64,000 nucleotides of DNA from CBDCYH01 sp965224105 (lineage in GTDB: Bacteria; Bacteroidota; Rhodothermia; Rhodothermales; JABDKH01): assembly GCA_965224105.1 (NCBI GenBank), contig CBDCYH010000002.1:1116001-1180000 (forward strand), in the 5' to 3' direction. The notes under the pieces are model-generated. The model was not told the origin of the DNA and ran no database searches. It saw only the letters and a program-made list of their open reading frames with translations. Of this stretch, positions 1-8,301 are shown one piece after another; position 1 is the first letter of the stretch, and every line of letters starts with the position of its first letter. The position numbers were made by a program, and so were the translations under genes.

Positions 1-1907
1 ACAGCAACATCCGGGCGGCCTCCTTCATCCCCAAATTGCGCAATGAAGACTGTCATGATGTGGTGCTCAAGAGCAGCCGGAGATCGAATCTCAATGCACG
101 GGAAATCTCCCACCTCGACGGGCACGTCTAGCCGAGAGTGTTTAGGCATAGCCCCTGTATCCGAAAAAACAGACCCGGATAAACGACCTCGCGGTCTTTC
201 AATTACGAACTGGCTTCCTTCGGCGAACACCCTTCCTCCCCCATCCGAGTTGTCCGGAAAAAATCGTATGTCGACTGTTTGTGGACGGTAGCGCAGTTTT
301 ACCTGATCGAAAATCACGACAACATCCGGTTTTGCAAACAGGACTGTGCGAAGTACCTGGTGCATGTGATAATTATCCAGGATGTAAGCCGCGGTGGCAT
401 CACTCGTCCACCACACGTGCTCTCCTCGATCTTCATACTGGACGATAGTTGCGTAAGCTTTGCTGTCGTTGGTCCCTTCGAGTCCATCTACATAAGGGTG
501 ACCACGGCCATCAACCAACACGGCATTATGTCCCTCTGTTTGGCGCATTTTCCAACCAGGCTGACGTCGATCATAGGAGGCTCCAAAGTGGTCGTTTAGC
601 AGGCGTTCGCCGAACACTTTGTATGTGATGTGGTTTTTGTCGGCGTGCTCATGATTCGCGGGACCACCGCTTTTGAATGCCAGGACCGCATCTTCAGGGT
701 CCCAGCCTGAGCGACAGATGATCCAGTTGAGATCGTTCCGAACATTCTTCAGTTCCGCTTTGGGCGGCTCGACCGGGGCGTCCGGCCTGAACCATAGGAG
801 GTCGAAATACCATCGAGGATTGCCTGCCTCTTTTGAAGCATATCCGGCTAACGGATTTCCGGTGTAATCACCAATGCGTGAAATTGAACCTGTTGAAACA
901 CTCCCTCTCGCATCGCTGAAGTTGACTATATCTGGCGATCCATTAGCAGTCTTACCGAGCTGCATGTACATGATATAGTCGAGCATGCCGTTGTAATTAA
1001 CGAGTGCGCTCCAGTCGATGTCCCCGATTATTCGCTGATGAGCGTCGATAAATGGAAGCAGCGTTCTGAGTGAGTACGAGAGATAGCTAAGACCTTCGAA
1101 GTAGCTCCCATCGGGTGAGATCAATTTCAGGAACCGTTTTGAGCTGGCGACGGCAAGGTCCAACCACTCCCGTGCTCTAGGGTCTCTTCCACGTAATGCG
1201 AGTGCTCCGAGCCCAAGCGCACCCGTGGGTGCAGCACGCAAATTATTGGCCCCAAGAATCATCGGCCACCTCTCCATCGTGATATCGTAGTACCCTGCGT
1301 GCTCTTTGTCAAAATCCCAGCCCTTGACCGTTTCCGGGTTCTCCATGTCGTAGACAGTGTTGTAGCATGCAAGGCAACCTTTGTCAGCAATGGCTTGCAT
1401 CAAGCGAGTGTCCATCCCTAAATCGATGGCATCTCCTAAGACTTCGCGTGCCAGGAGCAGCCTAACGGTCACAAATGATGCACGCTGTATTCCCAGGACT
1501 TCTTCCCCTCCGTCTCGGAAATAATCCCAGTAGGGTCTTTTGATGATTCTTTCGATGGCAGATAATAATGATGCCTCCCGCTCTTGCGAGGGTTCGACGA
1601 GTTGCACCATTGCGCTCTTCGACATCATGTACACGGCAGCCTGAAAGTCTCTAACGATGTTGCCAGACTTCTCGAATGTGTCCAGCGCTTCGCCTAGAGA
1701 TTCAACAGGAATTTTAGCCCACTCACGATACATGGGTCCTATCTCCCGAGTCTTCGAATTCCACTTGATGCGCTCGATCTCTGAGGGTATGATGAACAGC
1801 CGTTCCGTATCATTGCGCAAATGTGCTTGTCCGAGAATTGGTGAGCAGCCAGCATATGCAAGTGCAGATGCGGTTAGGCGGAGATAATCGCGGCGGGTGA
1901 TTGGCAT
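1..1907 (-). CDS. Heparinase II/III-like exported protein (3' end cut by window edge)
   Basis: The reading frame starts at the ATG complementary to 1905-1907 and stays open to base 1, so at least 635 residues are present and the C-terminus is missing. The N-terminus reads MPITRRDYLRLTASALAYAG followed by Cys. This is a twin-arginine-type signal (TRRDYLRL) ending near a possible lipidation cysteine, so Tat export is likely. The first half looks like an alpha/alpha-toroid. The second half carries the heparinase II/III-like signature GGPANHEHADKNHITYKVFG, rich in His and Asp, followed by beta-rich sequence. Family members are polysaccharide lyases acting on uronate-containing glycans, or related proteins of unknown substrate. 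The substrate cannot be told from sequence. No polysaccharide-utilisation partners are visible on this side. Confidence 0.82.
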   Translation of the reverse strand, partial: MPITRRDYLRLTASALAYAGCSPILGQAHLRNDTERLFIIPSEIERIKWNSKTREIGPMYREWAKIPVESLGEALDTFEKSGNIVRDFQAAVYMMSKSAMVQLVEPSQEREASLLSAIERIIKRPYWDYFRDGGEEVLGIQRASFVTVRLLLAREVLGDAIDLGMDTRLMQAIADKGCLACYNTVYDMENPETVKGWDFDKEHAGYYDITMERWPMILGANNLRAAPTGALGLGALALRGRDPRAREWLDLAVASSKRFLKLISPDGSYFEGLSYLSYSLRTLLPFIDAHQRIIGDIDWSALVNYNGMLDYIMYMQLGKTANGSPDIVNFSDARGSVSTGSISRIGDYTGNPLAGYASKEAGNPRWYFDLLWFRPDAPVEPPKAELKNVRNDLNWIICRSGWDPEDAVLAFKSGGPANHEHADKNHITYKVFGERLLNDHFGASYDRRQPGWKMRQTEGHNAVLVDGRGHPYVDGLEGTNDSKAYATIVQYEDRGEHVWWTSDATAAYILDNYHMHQVLRTVLFAKPDVVVIFDQVKLRYRPQTVDIRFFPDNSDGGGRVFAEGSQFVIERPRGRLSGSVFSDTGAMPKHSRLDVPVEVGDFPCIEIRSPAALEHHIMTVFIAQFGDEGGRPDVA

Positions 1908-2068
1908 CGGTTCTTCCGGAAGTGGAGTGGAGAGTGCGGAAATTCCAGAGTATCAAACCAGGAATGGAAAGGCAAGTAACGAAAGGTGGGCGCTTGCTGA
2001 GTGGAACAGGATTTCGATGTTGATCGTGTTACCGCGCTGAGGGCGGTATAACCAAACGCAACTTTCGA

Positions 2069-2698
2069 ATGGAGTTCTACCCCGAGCTAAAGAATTATAT
2101 CCGCGATAATCTCCTTGATCTCGAAATCGGCGGTGATCGCAAAAAGCAGCTGGCGCAGCTCAGCTCCTATATTGCCAGCAAACATGCTACATCCGAACCG
2201 GCGAAGCTCGTGTTCATATGTACGCACAATTCAAGGCGAAGCCACATTAGTCAAATCTGGTGCAAAGCGGCCGCGGATTATTTTGGGATTCCAGGCATCC
2301 ACTGTTTTTCCGGAGGCACCGAAGAGACGGCATTTAATTACCGCGCCATCGATGCTTTACGCCGAGCGGGATTTCGTATTGAGTCGCTATCCAGGCCGGG
2401 GATAGCCAATCCTACAGTAGCTGTGCATTATTCGCCCTACGCTCCGGCGATCAAGTGCTTCTCAAAGGTGTACGACGACCCCATCAATCCGAAAGAGAAT
2501 TTCGGCGCCGTGATGACATGCAGCGATGCCGACGCCAACTGCCCGTTTATTCCTGGCGCTACCCGCATTTCCCTCCCGTACGACGATCCCAAGCAGGGAG
2601 ACAGCACCCCAGGCGAAAGTGCCGGTTACGATGCCCGAGTACTGCAGATCGGGCAGGAACTGATGTACCTCATGTCGACCCTCTCCAACCAGCCATAG
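2069..2698 (+). CDS. Thioredoxin-type arsenate reductase / LMW phosphatase-like protein
   Basis: The protein has 209 residues. The P-loop CTHNSRRS (Cys51, Arg57; CX5R) starts the low-molecular-weight phosphatase fold. Downstream, CSDADANCP supplies Cys151 and Cys158, spaced as in the redox pair of S. aureus-type arsenate reductase, and LPYDD carries the expected catalytic Asp. All three cysteines of the thioredoxin-coupled arsenate reductase mechanism are therefore present. It differs from the classical enzyme of about 130 residues by a helical N-terminal extension of about 45 residues and a longer middle section. No ars operon (arsB, arsR) is adjacent, so a role as a protein phosphatase or general oxyanion reductase is equally possible. 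It is the first plus-strand gene after the divergent heparinase gene. A TATAAC box about 20 bp upstream of the ATG could be its -10 element. Confidence 0.8.
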   Translation: MEFYPELKNYIRDNLLDLEIGGDRKKQLAQLSSYIASKHATSEPAKLVFICTHNSRRSHISQIWCKAAADYFGIPGIHCFSGGTEETAFNYRAIDALRRAGFRIESLSRPGIANPTVAVHYSPYAPAIKCFSKVYDDPINPKENFGAVMTCSDADANCPFIPGATRISLPYDDPKQGDSTPGESAGYDARVLQIGQELMYLMSTLSNQP

Positions 2699-2821
2699 AT
2701 TGCAAATATTGACACTTTGGCCGTTTTTTGCCTTTTGAACCGCAGCCTTGACGCCCGTGTCGGTAATCACATTTCGTCTTACATTGCGGGCTGGATCATT
2801 TTTAAGTCACCGTAGAACTTC

Positions 2822-3598
2822 ATGCTTACCCTTCTTTCCCCAGCAAAATCCCTTGATTTCGAAACCCCATCCATAGCGAAATCAGCTACGAAACCCGTTC
2901 TACTCAACCAATCGCAGATCCTGATTGACGAACTGCGAAAGCTAAGCGCACCGAAAATTGCGAGCCTTATGAACATCAGTGATTCGCTCGCTGCGCTTAA
3001 CCGTAAACGCTTTGCTGCGTGGGAAACTCCCTTCACCAAAGCCAATGCAAAGCAGGCAATTCTGGCATTCGACGGAGACGTCTATCGCGGGCTGGATGCT
3101 GCATCGTTTTCGCCTGAAGATTTTGCCTTTGCGCAAAAACACTTGCGAATACTGTCCGGCCTCTACGGTGTCCTCCGGCCGCTAGATCTCATTCAGCCCT
3201 ATCGCCTCGAAATGGGGACGCGACTATCCAACGAGCGCGGCGGAAACTTGTACGAGTTCTGGGACACACGTATTGCGAAAGAGCTCAACAAACAGCTCCG
3301 CGCTACAAAGTCTGATAAGGTCGTTAACCTTGCTTCACAGGAGTACTTTAAATCTGTCGACACCGACGTTCTAAAGGCGGACGTGGTGACACCGGCGTTC
3401 CTGGACTTTAAGAATGGCAACTACAAGGTGATCAGCTTTTACGCAAAGAAGGCGCGGGGCTACATGTCTTCCTGGATTATCAAGAACCAGGTTGACGATC
3501 CAGAGAAACTGAAGAAGTTTAGCATGAAGGGCTATCGTTTTAGCAAAGACCTTACCGAGCCTGGCAAACCAACGTTCGTTCGCGACAAATCGGAATAG
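2822..3598 (+). CDS. yaaA: Peroxide stress protein YaaA (DUF328/UPF0246)
   Basis: The 258 residues match the usual length of YaaA. Family signatures appear in order: LLSPAKSLDFE at the N-terminus, SGLYGVLRPLDLIQPYRLEMG in the middle, VNLASQEYFKSV, and SFYAKKARGYMSSWII near the C-terminus. In E. coli YaaA is induced by OxyR and lowers intracellular free iron during hydrogen peroxide stress; the fold binds DNA in vitro. The protein is cytosolic, with no signal peptide. It is a single gene 123 bp downstream of the arsenate-reductase-like gene and convergent with the exported NTF2-like gene. No OxyR-type site was recognised upstream. Confidence 0.95.
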   Translation: MLTLLSPAKSLDFETPSIAKSATKPVLLNQSQILIDELRKLSAPKIASLMNISDSLAALNRKRFAAWETPFTKANAKQAILAFDGDVYRGLDAASFSPEDFAFAQKHLRILSGLYGVLRPLDLIQPYRLEMGTRLSNERGGNLYEFWDTRIAKELNKQLRATKSDKVVNLASQEYFKSVDTDVLKADVVTPAFLDFKNGNYKVISFYAKKARGYMSSWIIKNQVDDPEKLKKFSMKGYRFSKDLTEPGKPTFVRDKSE

Positions 3599-3618
3599 AG
3601 TCGGTCTAACTCGGTCCG

Positions 3619-4179
3619 CTAATCTTTTGCCGGTAAGTAGGCAGAAGGAATAGGATTATCTACTGATTCCTGGGCCCACAAAACTGTTACGATCCACCAG
3701 CGGTTTCCATCGTAAACCAACTGGAACGAATTGATACCTCGCCCACCGATCGGTCCACCCTCTCCCAAGGTCCACTCGTATGTGCTGAAGACGTGTGCGA
3801 TGTCTCCGAATCGGTGCACCTCGCGTGCAATCTCTCTCTCAAAAAACCCATTCTTTTCGAAGAACGGTGCGGATCGAGCGATGAAGTCGTCAACATGCAT
3901 CACGGTTGGCGTGCTTCCGCCCACCTCGTTCGCTTGAGTCGGGATGTGACGAGATTGTGGATGAAACAGCGACCGCTCTCGATCCCAGTCCCTGGCCTCA
4001 TCGGCCGGGCCAGAAATTACGTCGTAAGAAGCCCTAATGATTGCGTCGATCGTGCTCACGTCGGCTGTATCTGCAACAGGATGATGGACACTTGTGGAGT
4101 CCTGAGCCGTCGCTGTGGAAACCAAGAGAATGAGTGCTGCAACACACGTTGTAAGCAGGGCAGTAATGCGGTTTTTCAT
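3619..4179 (-). CDS. Exported NTF2/SnoaL-like protein
   Basis: The protein has 186 residues. Its cleavable signal peptide is MKNRITALLTTCVAALILLVSTATAQ, split here as basic N-region, hydrophobic core and ATAQ cleavage site. The mature part resembles the DUF4440/SnoaL-like branch of the NTF2 superfamily: a start helix (IDAIIRASYDVISGP), a central MHVDDFIARSAPFFEKNGF segment, and C-terminal strands with HVFSTYEWTLG and GINSFQLVYDGNRWWIVTVLW. Such cone-shaped domains bind small ligands or act as lyases or isomerases. No catalytic residues could be assigned. It is a monocistronic minus-strand gene facing yaaA tail to tail across 20 bp. A periplasmic or secreted location is likely. Confidence 0.72.
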   Translation of the reverse strand: MKNRITALLTTCVAALILLVSTATAQDSTSVHHPVADTADVSTIDAIIRASYDVISGPADEARDWDRERSLFHPQSRHIPTQANEVGGSTPTVMHVDDFIARSAPFFEKNGFFEREIAREVHRFGDIAHVFSTYEWTLGEGGPIGGRGINSFQLVYDGNRWWIVTVLWAQESVDNPIPSAYLPAKD

Positions 4180-4323
4180 GGCAAGCCGAGATTGTCAGAT
4201 GTAACGCACTTCGAAGGTGCCATAGAATGACTATGGAACGTCGATACGTGTGCGTGGATCGGCGAGTTCCGCACACGAACGAATTGCAAGTCCGATAGTA
4301 GAACCAGCAAAGGTGTACCGGAA

Positions 4324-4665
4324 ATGAAAGATCCAACTGAACCGATCCGCCTACGAGCGAGCCAATATCCTAATGTGGACAAAGGAACTGCTTGTACGCA
4401 GAGCTCTTTCAAATCCGGGAAGAAAGCATTCCTGTACATTGGGGAGCAGGGTGGACGGTACAAAGCCATGTTCAAACTCGACAAGTCGATGGACGAGGCC
4501 ATTGGTTTGTCGCAAAGCGATCCAGACCAATACGAGGTAGGATCGACAGGGTGGGTTACGGCGAGGTTCAGTACAAAGAATCCGATTCCAGCAAGAAGAT
4601 GGAAGAAATGGCTGGATGAGAGTTATGGAATATGCCAGTCGAAAAAGCAGGCGAAACGGAAGTAG
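4324..4665 (+). CDS. MmcQ/YjbR-like (CyaY-fold) small protein
   Basis: The 113 residues include KKAFLYIGEQGGRYKAMFKL, DPDQYEVGSTGWVTARFS and a C-terminal KKWLDESYGI, the layout of the MmcQ/YjbR family (DUF419; double-wing CyaY-like fold). The basic tail KKQAKRK fits nucleic-acid binding, but the function of the family is not established. The protein is short for the family and begins directly in the strand region, so it is a reduced version. It sits between a divergent NTF2-like gene and the regulated leader of the lipid operon. It is not obviously part of that operon because a promoter-like element starts about 40 bp after its stop codon. Confidence 0.6.
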   Translation: MKDPTEPIRLRASQYPNVDKGTACTQSSFKSGKKAFLYIGEQGGRYKAMFKLDKSMDEAIGLSQSDPDQYEVGSTGWVTARFSTKNPIPARRWKKWLDESYGICQSKKQAKRK

Positions 4666-4704
4666 GCATCGAAATGATGGGTAAACTTGCGCATTAATAC
4701 ACCT

Positions 4705-4746
4705 TTGACGTGAATTTTGGCTGTAGACTAGATTCCGTTTACGGAA
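4705..4746 (+). promoter_or_regulatory. Sigma70-like promoter with overlapping palindromic operator
   Basis: TTGACG (4705-4710) and TAGATT (4729-4734) are separated by 18 bp, a good match to a housekeeping promoter. The perfect palindrome TTCCGTTTACGGAA (4733-4746) overlaps the end of the -10 box and the expected start site near 4741. This is the classic position for a repressor operator. The element faces the acyl-ligase/oxoamine-synthase operon and lies in the 327-bp gap after the YjbR-like gene. The regulator is not identified and no transcription factor gene is adjacent. The assignment rests on inspection only. Confidence 0.45.
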
Positions 4747-4938
4747 CAGTACCAGAATTAAGATGGTGTGGCATTTGGAAAATCGGGCCAATTTCGCTCT
4801 AACGTGTCGATTTTACCGTTACCGTCAGAAGAGCGAACAAAATGCGGGTAAACCTTGCAGACCAATTCGGTGCGCGAGAGATCAACAAACCTTAAATTTG
4901 GGCGCCCGGGATACCTTCGTCTCGGGCCTTGCTTTTTT
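4741..4938 (+). ncRNA. Candidate structured leader RNA / attenuator upstream of lipid operon
   Basis: Between the predicted start site and the operon ATG at 4993 lie about 250 nt with no convincing reading frame. A perfect 8-bp long-range stem can form between 4793-4800 (TTCGCTCT) and 4830-4837 (AGAGCGAA), enclosing an inner AACG/CGTT hairpin (4801-4804 with 4817-4820). The segment ends in an intrinsic terminator (4904-4938) 55 bp before the gene. A leader with internal structure followed by a terminator is typical of riboswitches and attenuators. I do not recognise a known riboswitch consensus. A small independent RNA is the alternative. Confidence 0.35.
4904..4938 (+). terminator. Intrinsic terminator inside the leader of the lipid operon
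   Basis: The stem GCCCGGGA (4904-4911) pairs with TCTCGGGC (4920-4927) through seven Watson-Crick pairs and one G-U. The loop is eight bases, and a run of six T follows at 4933-4938. It lies 55 bp upstream of the acyl-ligase gene and reads in the same direction, so it would stop transcripts from the promoter at 4705 unless antitermination occurs. It could alternatively end the YjbR-like gene transcript, which stops 240 bp earlier. Confidence 0.6.
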
Positions 4939-4992
4939 CCGTGGCATTCCACCTTCGGAACCGTGGATCCAAACGATTGAAATTCTCTTCTG

Positions 4993-7900
4993 ATGGAGCG
5001 AATCCCTTCCGCCACTCTGGCCCACTCGAAGTCGCTGGTAGAGTTACTGCATCGCCGAGCTGATCTCGAACCGACAATCACCGCCTACACGTTTCTTGCT
5101 GACGGAGAAGACGAAGAGCTATCCATAACATATGGAGCCCTGCACCGTCAGGCTAACGCGATCGCAACTTTCCTGATGGATGCAGGCGCATCTGGGTCCC
5201 GCGCTTTGCTCCTTTACCCGTCCGGGTTGGACTACATTATCACTTTTTTAGGATGCCTGTATGCAGGCGTTGTTGCGGTTCCCGCCTACCCCCCGAGGCG
5301 AAACCATTCGTTGGAGCGAATAGATGGGATTGTAACTAATGCGCAGGCAACCCACATTCTCTCCACGCGAAATATCCTTGACGATATCGAGCGCAAATTT
5401 ACCGAGCATCCCCATTTGCGATCGATGCAGCGCATCGCCACAGACGAGCTAAACCTGGAAGACTGGCAGGGCCCAATAGAATCCTCTGTTAAAGGAGAAA
5501 ACCTCGCTTTCCTCCAATACACATCTGGTTCCACCGGCGCACCAAAAGGTGTTATGGTCACGCATGATAATCTCATGCACAACCAACGGCTGATGGCGCG
5601 CGCGTTTAAGTTGAACCAGGACGACACATTGCTGGGATGGCTCCCTCTTTACCATGATATGGGGCTCATTGGCAACGTTCTACATTCGCTGTTTACAGGA
5701 ATGCATTGTGTGTTCATGTCACCCGCAATGTTTCTGCAAAAGCCAATCCGGTGGCTCAACGGTGTTAGCCGCTATGGAGCCGCTATCAGCGGAGGACCCA
5801 ACTTCGCATACGACCTCTGTGTACGGAACACAACAGAGGAACAGAGGGAAGGATTGCAACTGGATTCATGGAGGCTTGCTGTCAACGGGTCAGAACCCAT
5901 TCGCGCGGCGACACTGGATTCTTTTGCTCGCACGTTCGCGCCATACGGTTTCAAGAAGGAAGCGCTGTTTCCGTGCTACGGCCTGGCCGAGGCAACCCTC
6001 TTTGTCTCGGGCGGTCCAGGAGATCTTGCTCCGACGACGAGCAAGGTAAATGTCGATGCCTTGCTGGCAAACAGTGTTCAGTCAGCGTCTACTAACTCAA
6101 GTCATGCTCAACTGCTGGTGAGTAGTGGTCGTTCATGGCCAGATCAGACGATCCACATTGTCGACACCGACACCTTCGAATTATGTGACCCTGGTAGGAT
6201 CGGGGAGATCGTAATTTCGGGGGGAAGCGTCGCGCAAGGGTACTGGCAGAGCCCAGACGCTACTGACAAAACCTTTTGTTGTCATATTGCAGGATCGAAC
6301 AACGGTGCCGTCTTGCGGACTGGTGATCTGGGATTTTTGCAAGACGGGGAACTGTTTGTTACGGGGAGAATCAAGGACATGATCATTATTCGCGGCAGAA
6401 ACCACTACCCCCAGGATATCGAATCAACCGTGGGCGGTGCGCATCCTGCACTCCGGGAAGACTGCGGCGCATGTTTTAGTGTCGATGTTGGCGGTGAAGA
6501 ATCCCTGGTTATAGTGCAGGAGGTTGAACGGACGGCGATCAGAAACCTTGATGTTGATGCAGTAACGACTGCGATCAGGAAATCAGTCGCAAAAGAACAC
6601 GAGCTCCACCCCCACTCGATCGTTCTATTGAAAACAGGTCGGCTACCCAAGACTACCAGCGGCAAGATTCAGCGACAGAAATGCAAAGCGGATTGGCTAT
6701 CTGGGATGCTCCACAGTGTGGGCTCAAGTGAGAGTGGTGCGGAATCGGCCAAACCAGGCAGGGAAAGCGGTAACAGCTCCAACGGCTCGGCTGGAGATTA
6801 CAAAGCACTGCTTCGAAGAGTGCTTGCGAAATCTCGCAAGGTAGCCCCAAGCGAAATCCCAACAGATGAACCGCTGGATTCGCTAGGACTCGATTCTCTC
6901 GACCTCGCTGAGCTGAAGGTCACGATTGAAAATGACTTCGGACTAGTTGCGCCGTCGATGGAGGAAATGCAAGACGCCACACTGTCCGATTTGGCTCTTG
7001 CGTTGAACAGCCAACAATCCAACGGAAATCACTATTCGAACGGACAAGTCGAAAGTGAGGCAAGGGACCTGTTCGAAAAATGTGCGACGGACGGTGGATA
7101 CTTCGGAAAGTACAGACTGGCGGATGACAAGTATTTTACTCAGCCGGTGCTGACAGGCCCGATTGGACCTCGGATGATCTTCGAAGGCAAGGAGGTCATC
7201 GTATGGTCCATCAACAACTACCTCGGGCTTGCGAGACATCCGCACATCCACGATCGTGCGCGGGCAACACTTGAGCAGCACGGTACCTGGAGTCCAATGG
7301 GTTCGCGACTGATGACAGGGAACAGCGAAAGACATATGGCGCTTGAAGCCCGGCTTGCCAAGTACCTTGGTCACGAATCATCGATCGTATTCAACTTCGG
7401 CTACATGGGCGTGATGGGTACCATCAACTCGGTTGTTGGCGAGTCGGATTCGATCATTATCGACAGCCTCTCCCACGCGTGTATTGTCGACGGTGCGATG
7501 CTCGCGTCCCGCGGCAAAGCGTTTAGGGTTTTTCGACATAACGACATGGACAGCTTGAGAGATCAACTTGATGCCGTCCAGCGCACGCGTAAGGGAGGCG
7601 TGCTAGTTGTAACAGAAGGCCTCTTTGGTATGACGGGCGATCTCGCGCCGCTGAAGGAGATCTGTGACTTGAAAGACGAGTACGGCGCGCGGCTTTTTAT
7701 TGATGATGCGCACGGTTTTGGTGTGATGGGTGAGTCGGGGGCTGGTACCGCTGAACATTTGGGAGTGCAGGATCGGATCGACTTGTACTTTGGCACCTTT
7801 GCAAAATCCTTTGCTGCCATTGGCGGAGTAACAGCTGGTGATAAAGCAGTCGTTGACTACATCCGTTATAATGCACGGCCAAACGTTTTTGCCAAAAGCC

Positions 7901-8301
7901 TGCCCATGGTTTATGTCGACGCGGTTGATGCGGCTTTTGACTTGATCGAGTCTGGACACAAACGACGGGACCGTGTCTGGGAGGTATCGCGGAAGCTGCA
8001 GGCAGGCCTTACATCGCTGGGCTACGAAATTGGCAGAACGCCATCGCCGATCACTCCAGTATACATTCCGGCTGGCGACGAGGAAACTGCGGTGCGCGCA
8101 ATGAAATTGATGCGCAGTGAATACGGCGTGTTTGTATCCGCTGTTACTTATCCGGTGGTTCCTCGCGGCACCGTGCTTTTCCGTCTCACATCTACTGCGG
8201 CACACACAGACGAAGACGTCGAACGCACCATTGAAGCGTTCGGCAAATTGCGTGAACAACTCAACCTAAGCACGACGCCCCCTGTAGCGACCACCCAATG
8301 A
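4993..8301 (+). CDS. Trifunctional fatty-acyl-AMP ligase / ACP / alpha-oxoamine synthase
   Basis: The protein has 1102 residues in three domains. Residues 1 to about 580 form a fatty-acyl-AMP ligase: YPSGLDYIITFLGCLYAGVV and WLPLYHDMGLIG are typical of the FAAL branch, and the adenylation motif YTSGSTGAPKG lies near residue 175. Residues about 595-675 are an acyl carrier domain with GLDSLDL, Ser635 being the phosphopantetheine site. Residues about 690-1095 are a PLP-dependent alpha-oxoamine synthase of the serine palmitoyltransferase/BioF/KBL family, with NNYLGL, DDAHGFG and PLP lysine Lys938 in GTFAKSF. The logic is to activate a free fatty acid, load it on the built-in ACP, and condense it with an amino acid to give a 3-keto-amino lipid. 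The amino acid (serine, cysteate, glycine, alanine) cannot be read from sequence. It is the first gene of a three-gene operon and overlaps the VOC gene by 4 bp. Confidence 0.93.
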   Translation: MERIPSATLAHSKSLVELLHRRADLEPTITAYTFLADGEDEELSITYGALHRQANAIATFLMDAGASGSRALLLYPSGLDYIITFLGCLYAGVVAVPAYPPRRNHSLERIDGIVTNAQATHILSTRNILDDIERKFTEHPHLRSMQRIATDELNLEDWQGPIESSVKGENLAFLQYTSGSTGAPKGVMVTHDNLMHNQRLMARAFKLNQDDTLLGWLPLYHDMGLIGNVLHSLFTGMHCVFMSPAMFLQKPIRWLNGVSRYGAAISGGPNFAYDLCVRNTTEEQREGLQLDSWRLAVNGSEPIRAATLDSFARTFAPYGFKKEALFPCYGLAEATLFVSGGPGDLAPTTSKVNVDALLANSVQSASTNSSHAQLLVSSGRSWPDQTIHIVDTDTFELCDPGRIGEIVISGGSVAQGYWQSPDATDKTFCCHIAGSNNGAVLRTGDLGFLQDGELFVTGRIKDMIIIRGRNHYPQDIESTVGGAHPALREDCGACFSVDVGGEESLVIVQEVERTAIRNLDVDAVTTAIRKSVAKEHELHPHSIVLLKTGRLPKTTSGKIQRQKCKADWLSGMLHSVGSSESGAESAKPGRESGNSSNGSAGDYKALLRRVLAKSRKVAPSEIPTDEPLDSLGLDSLDLAELKVTIENDFGLVAPSMEEMQDATLSDLALALNSQQSNGNHYSNGQVESEARDLFEKCATDGGYFGKYRLADDKYFTQPVLTGPIGPRMIFEGKEVIVWSINNYLGLARHPHIHDRARATLEQHGTWSPMGSRLMTGNSERHMALEARLAKYLGHESSIVFNFGYMGVMGTINSVVGESDSIIIDSLSHACIVDGAMLASRGKAFRVFRHNDMDSLRDQLDAVQRTRKGGVLVVTEGLFGMTGDLAPLKEICDLKDEYGARLFIDDAHGFGVMGESGAGTAEHLGVQDRIDLYFGTFAKSFAAIGGVTAGDKAVVDYIRYNARPNVFAKSLPMVYVDAVDAAFDLIESGHKRRDRVWEVSRKLQAGLTSLGYEIGRTPSPITPVYIPAGDEETAVRAMKLMRSEYGVFVSAVTYPVVPRGTVLFRLTSTAAHTDEDVERTIEAFGKLREQLNLSTTPPVATTQ

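Noticed and set aside
4763..4993. 76-residue plus-strand frame in the leader of the lipid operon
   Set aside because: No recognisable protein features; it spans the leader stem and the terminator and ends at the operon ATG, so it is treated as noncoding.
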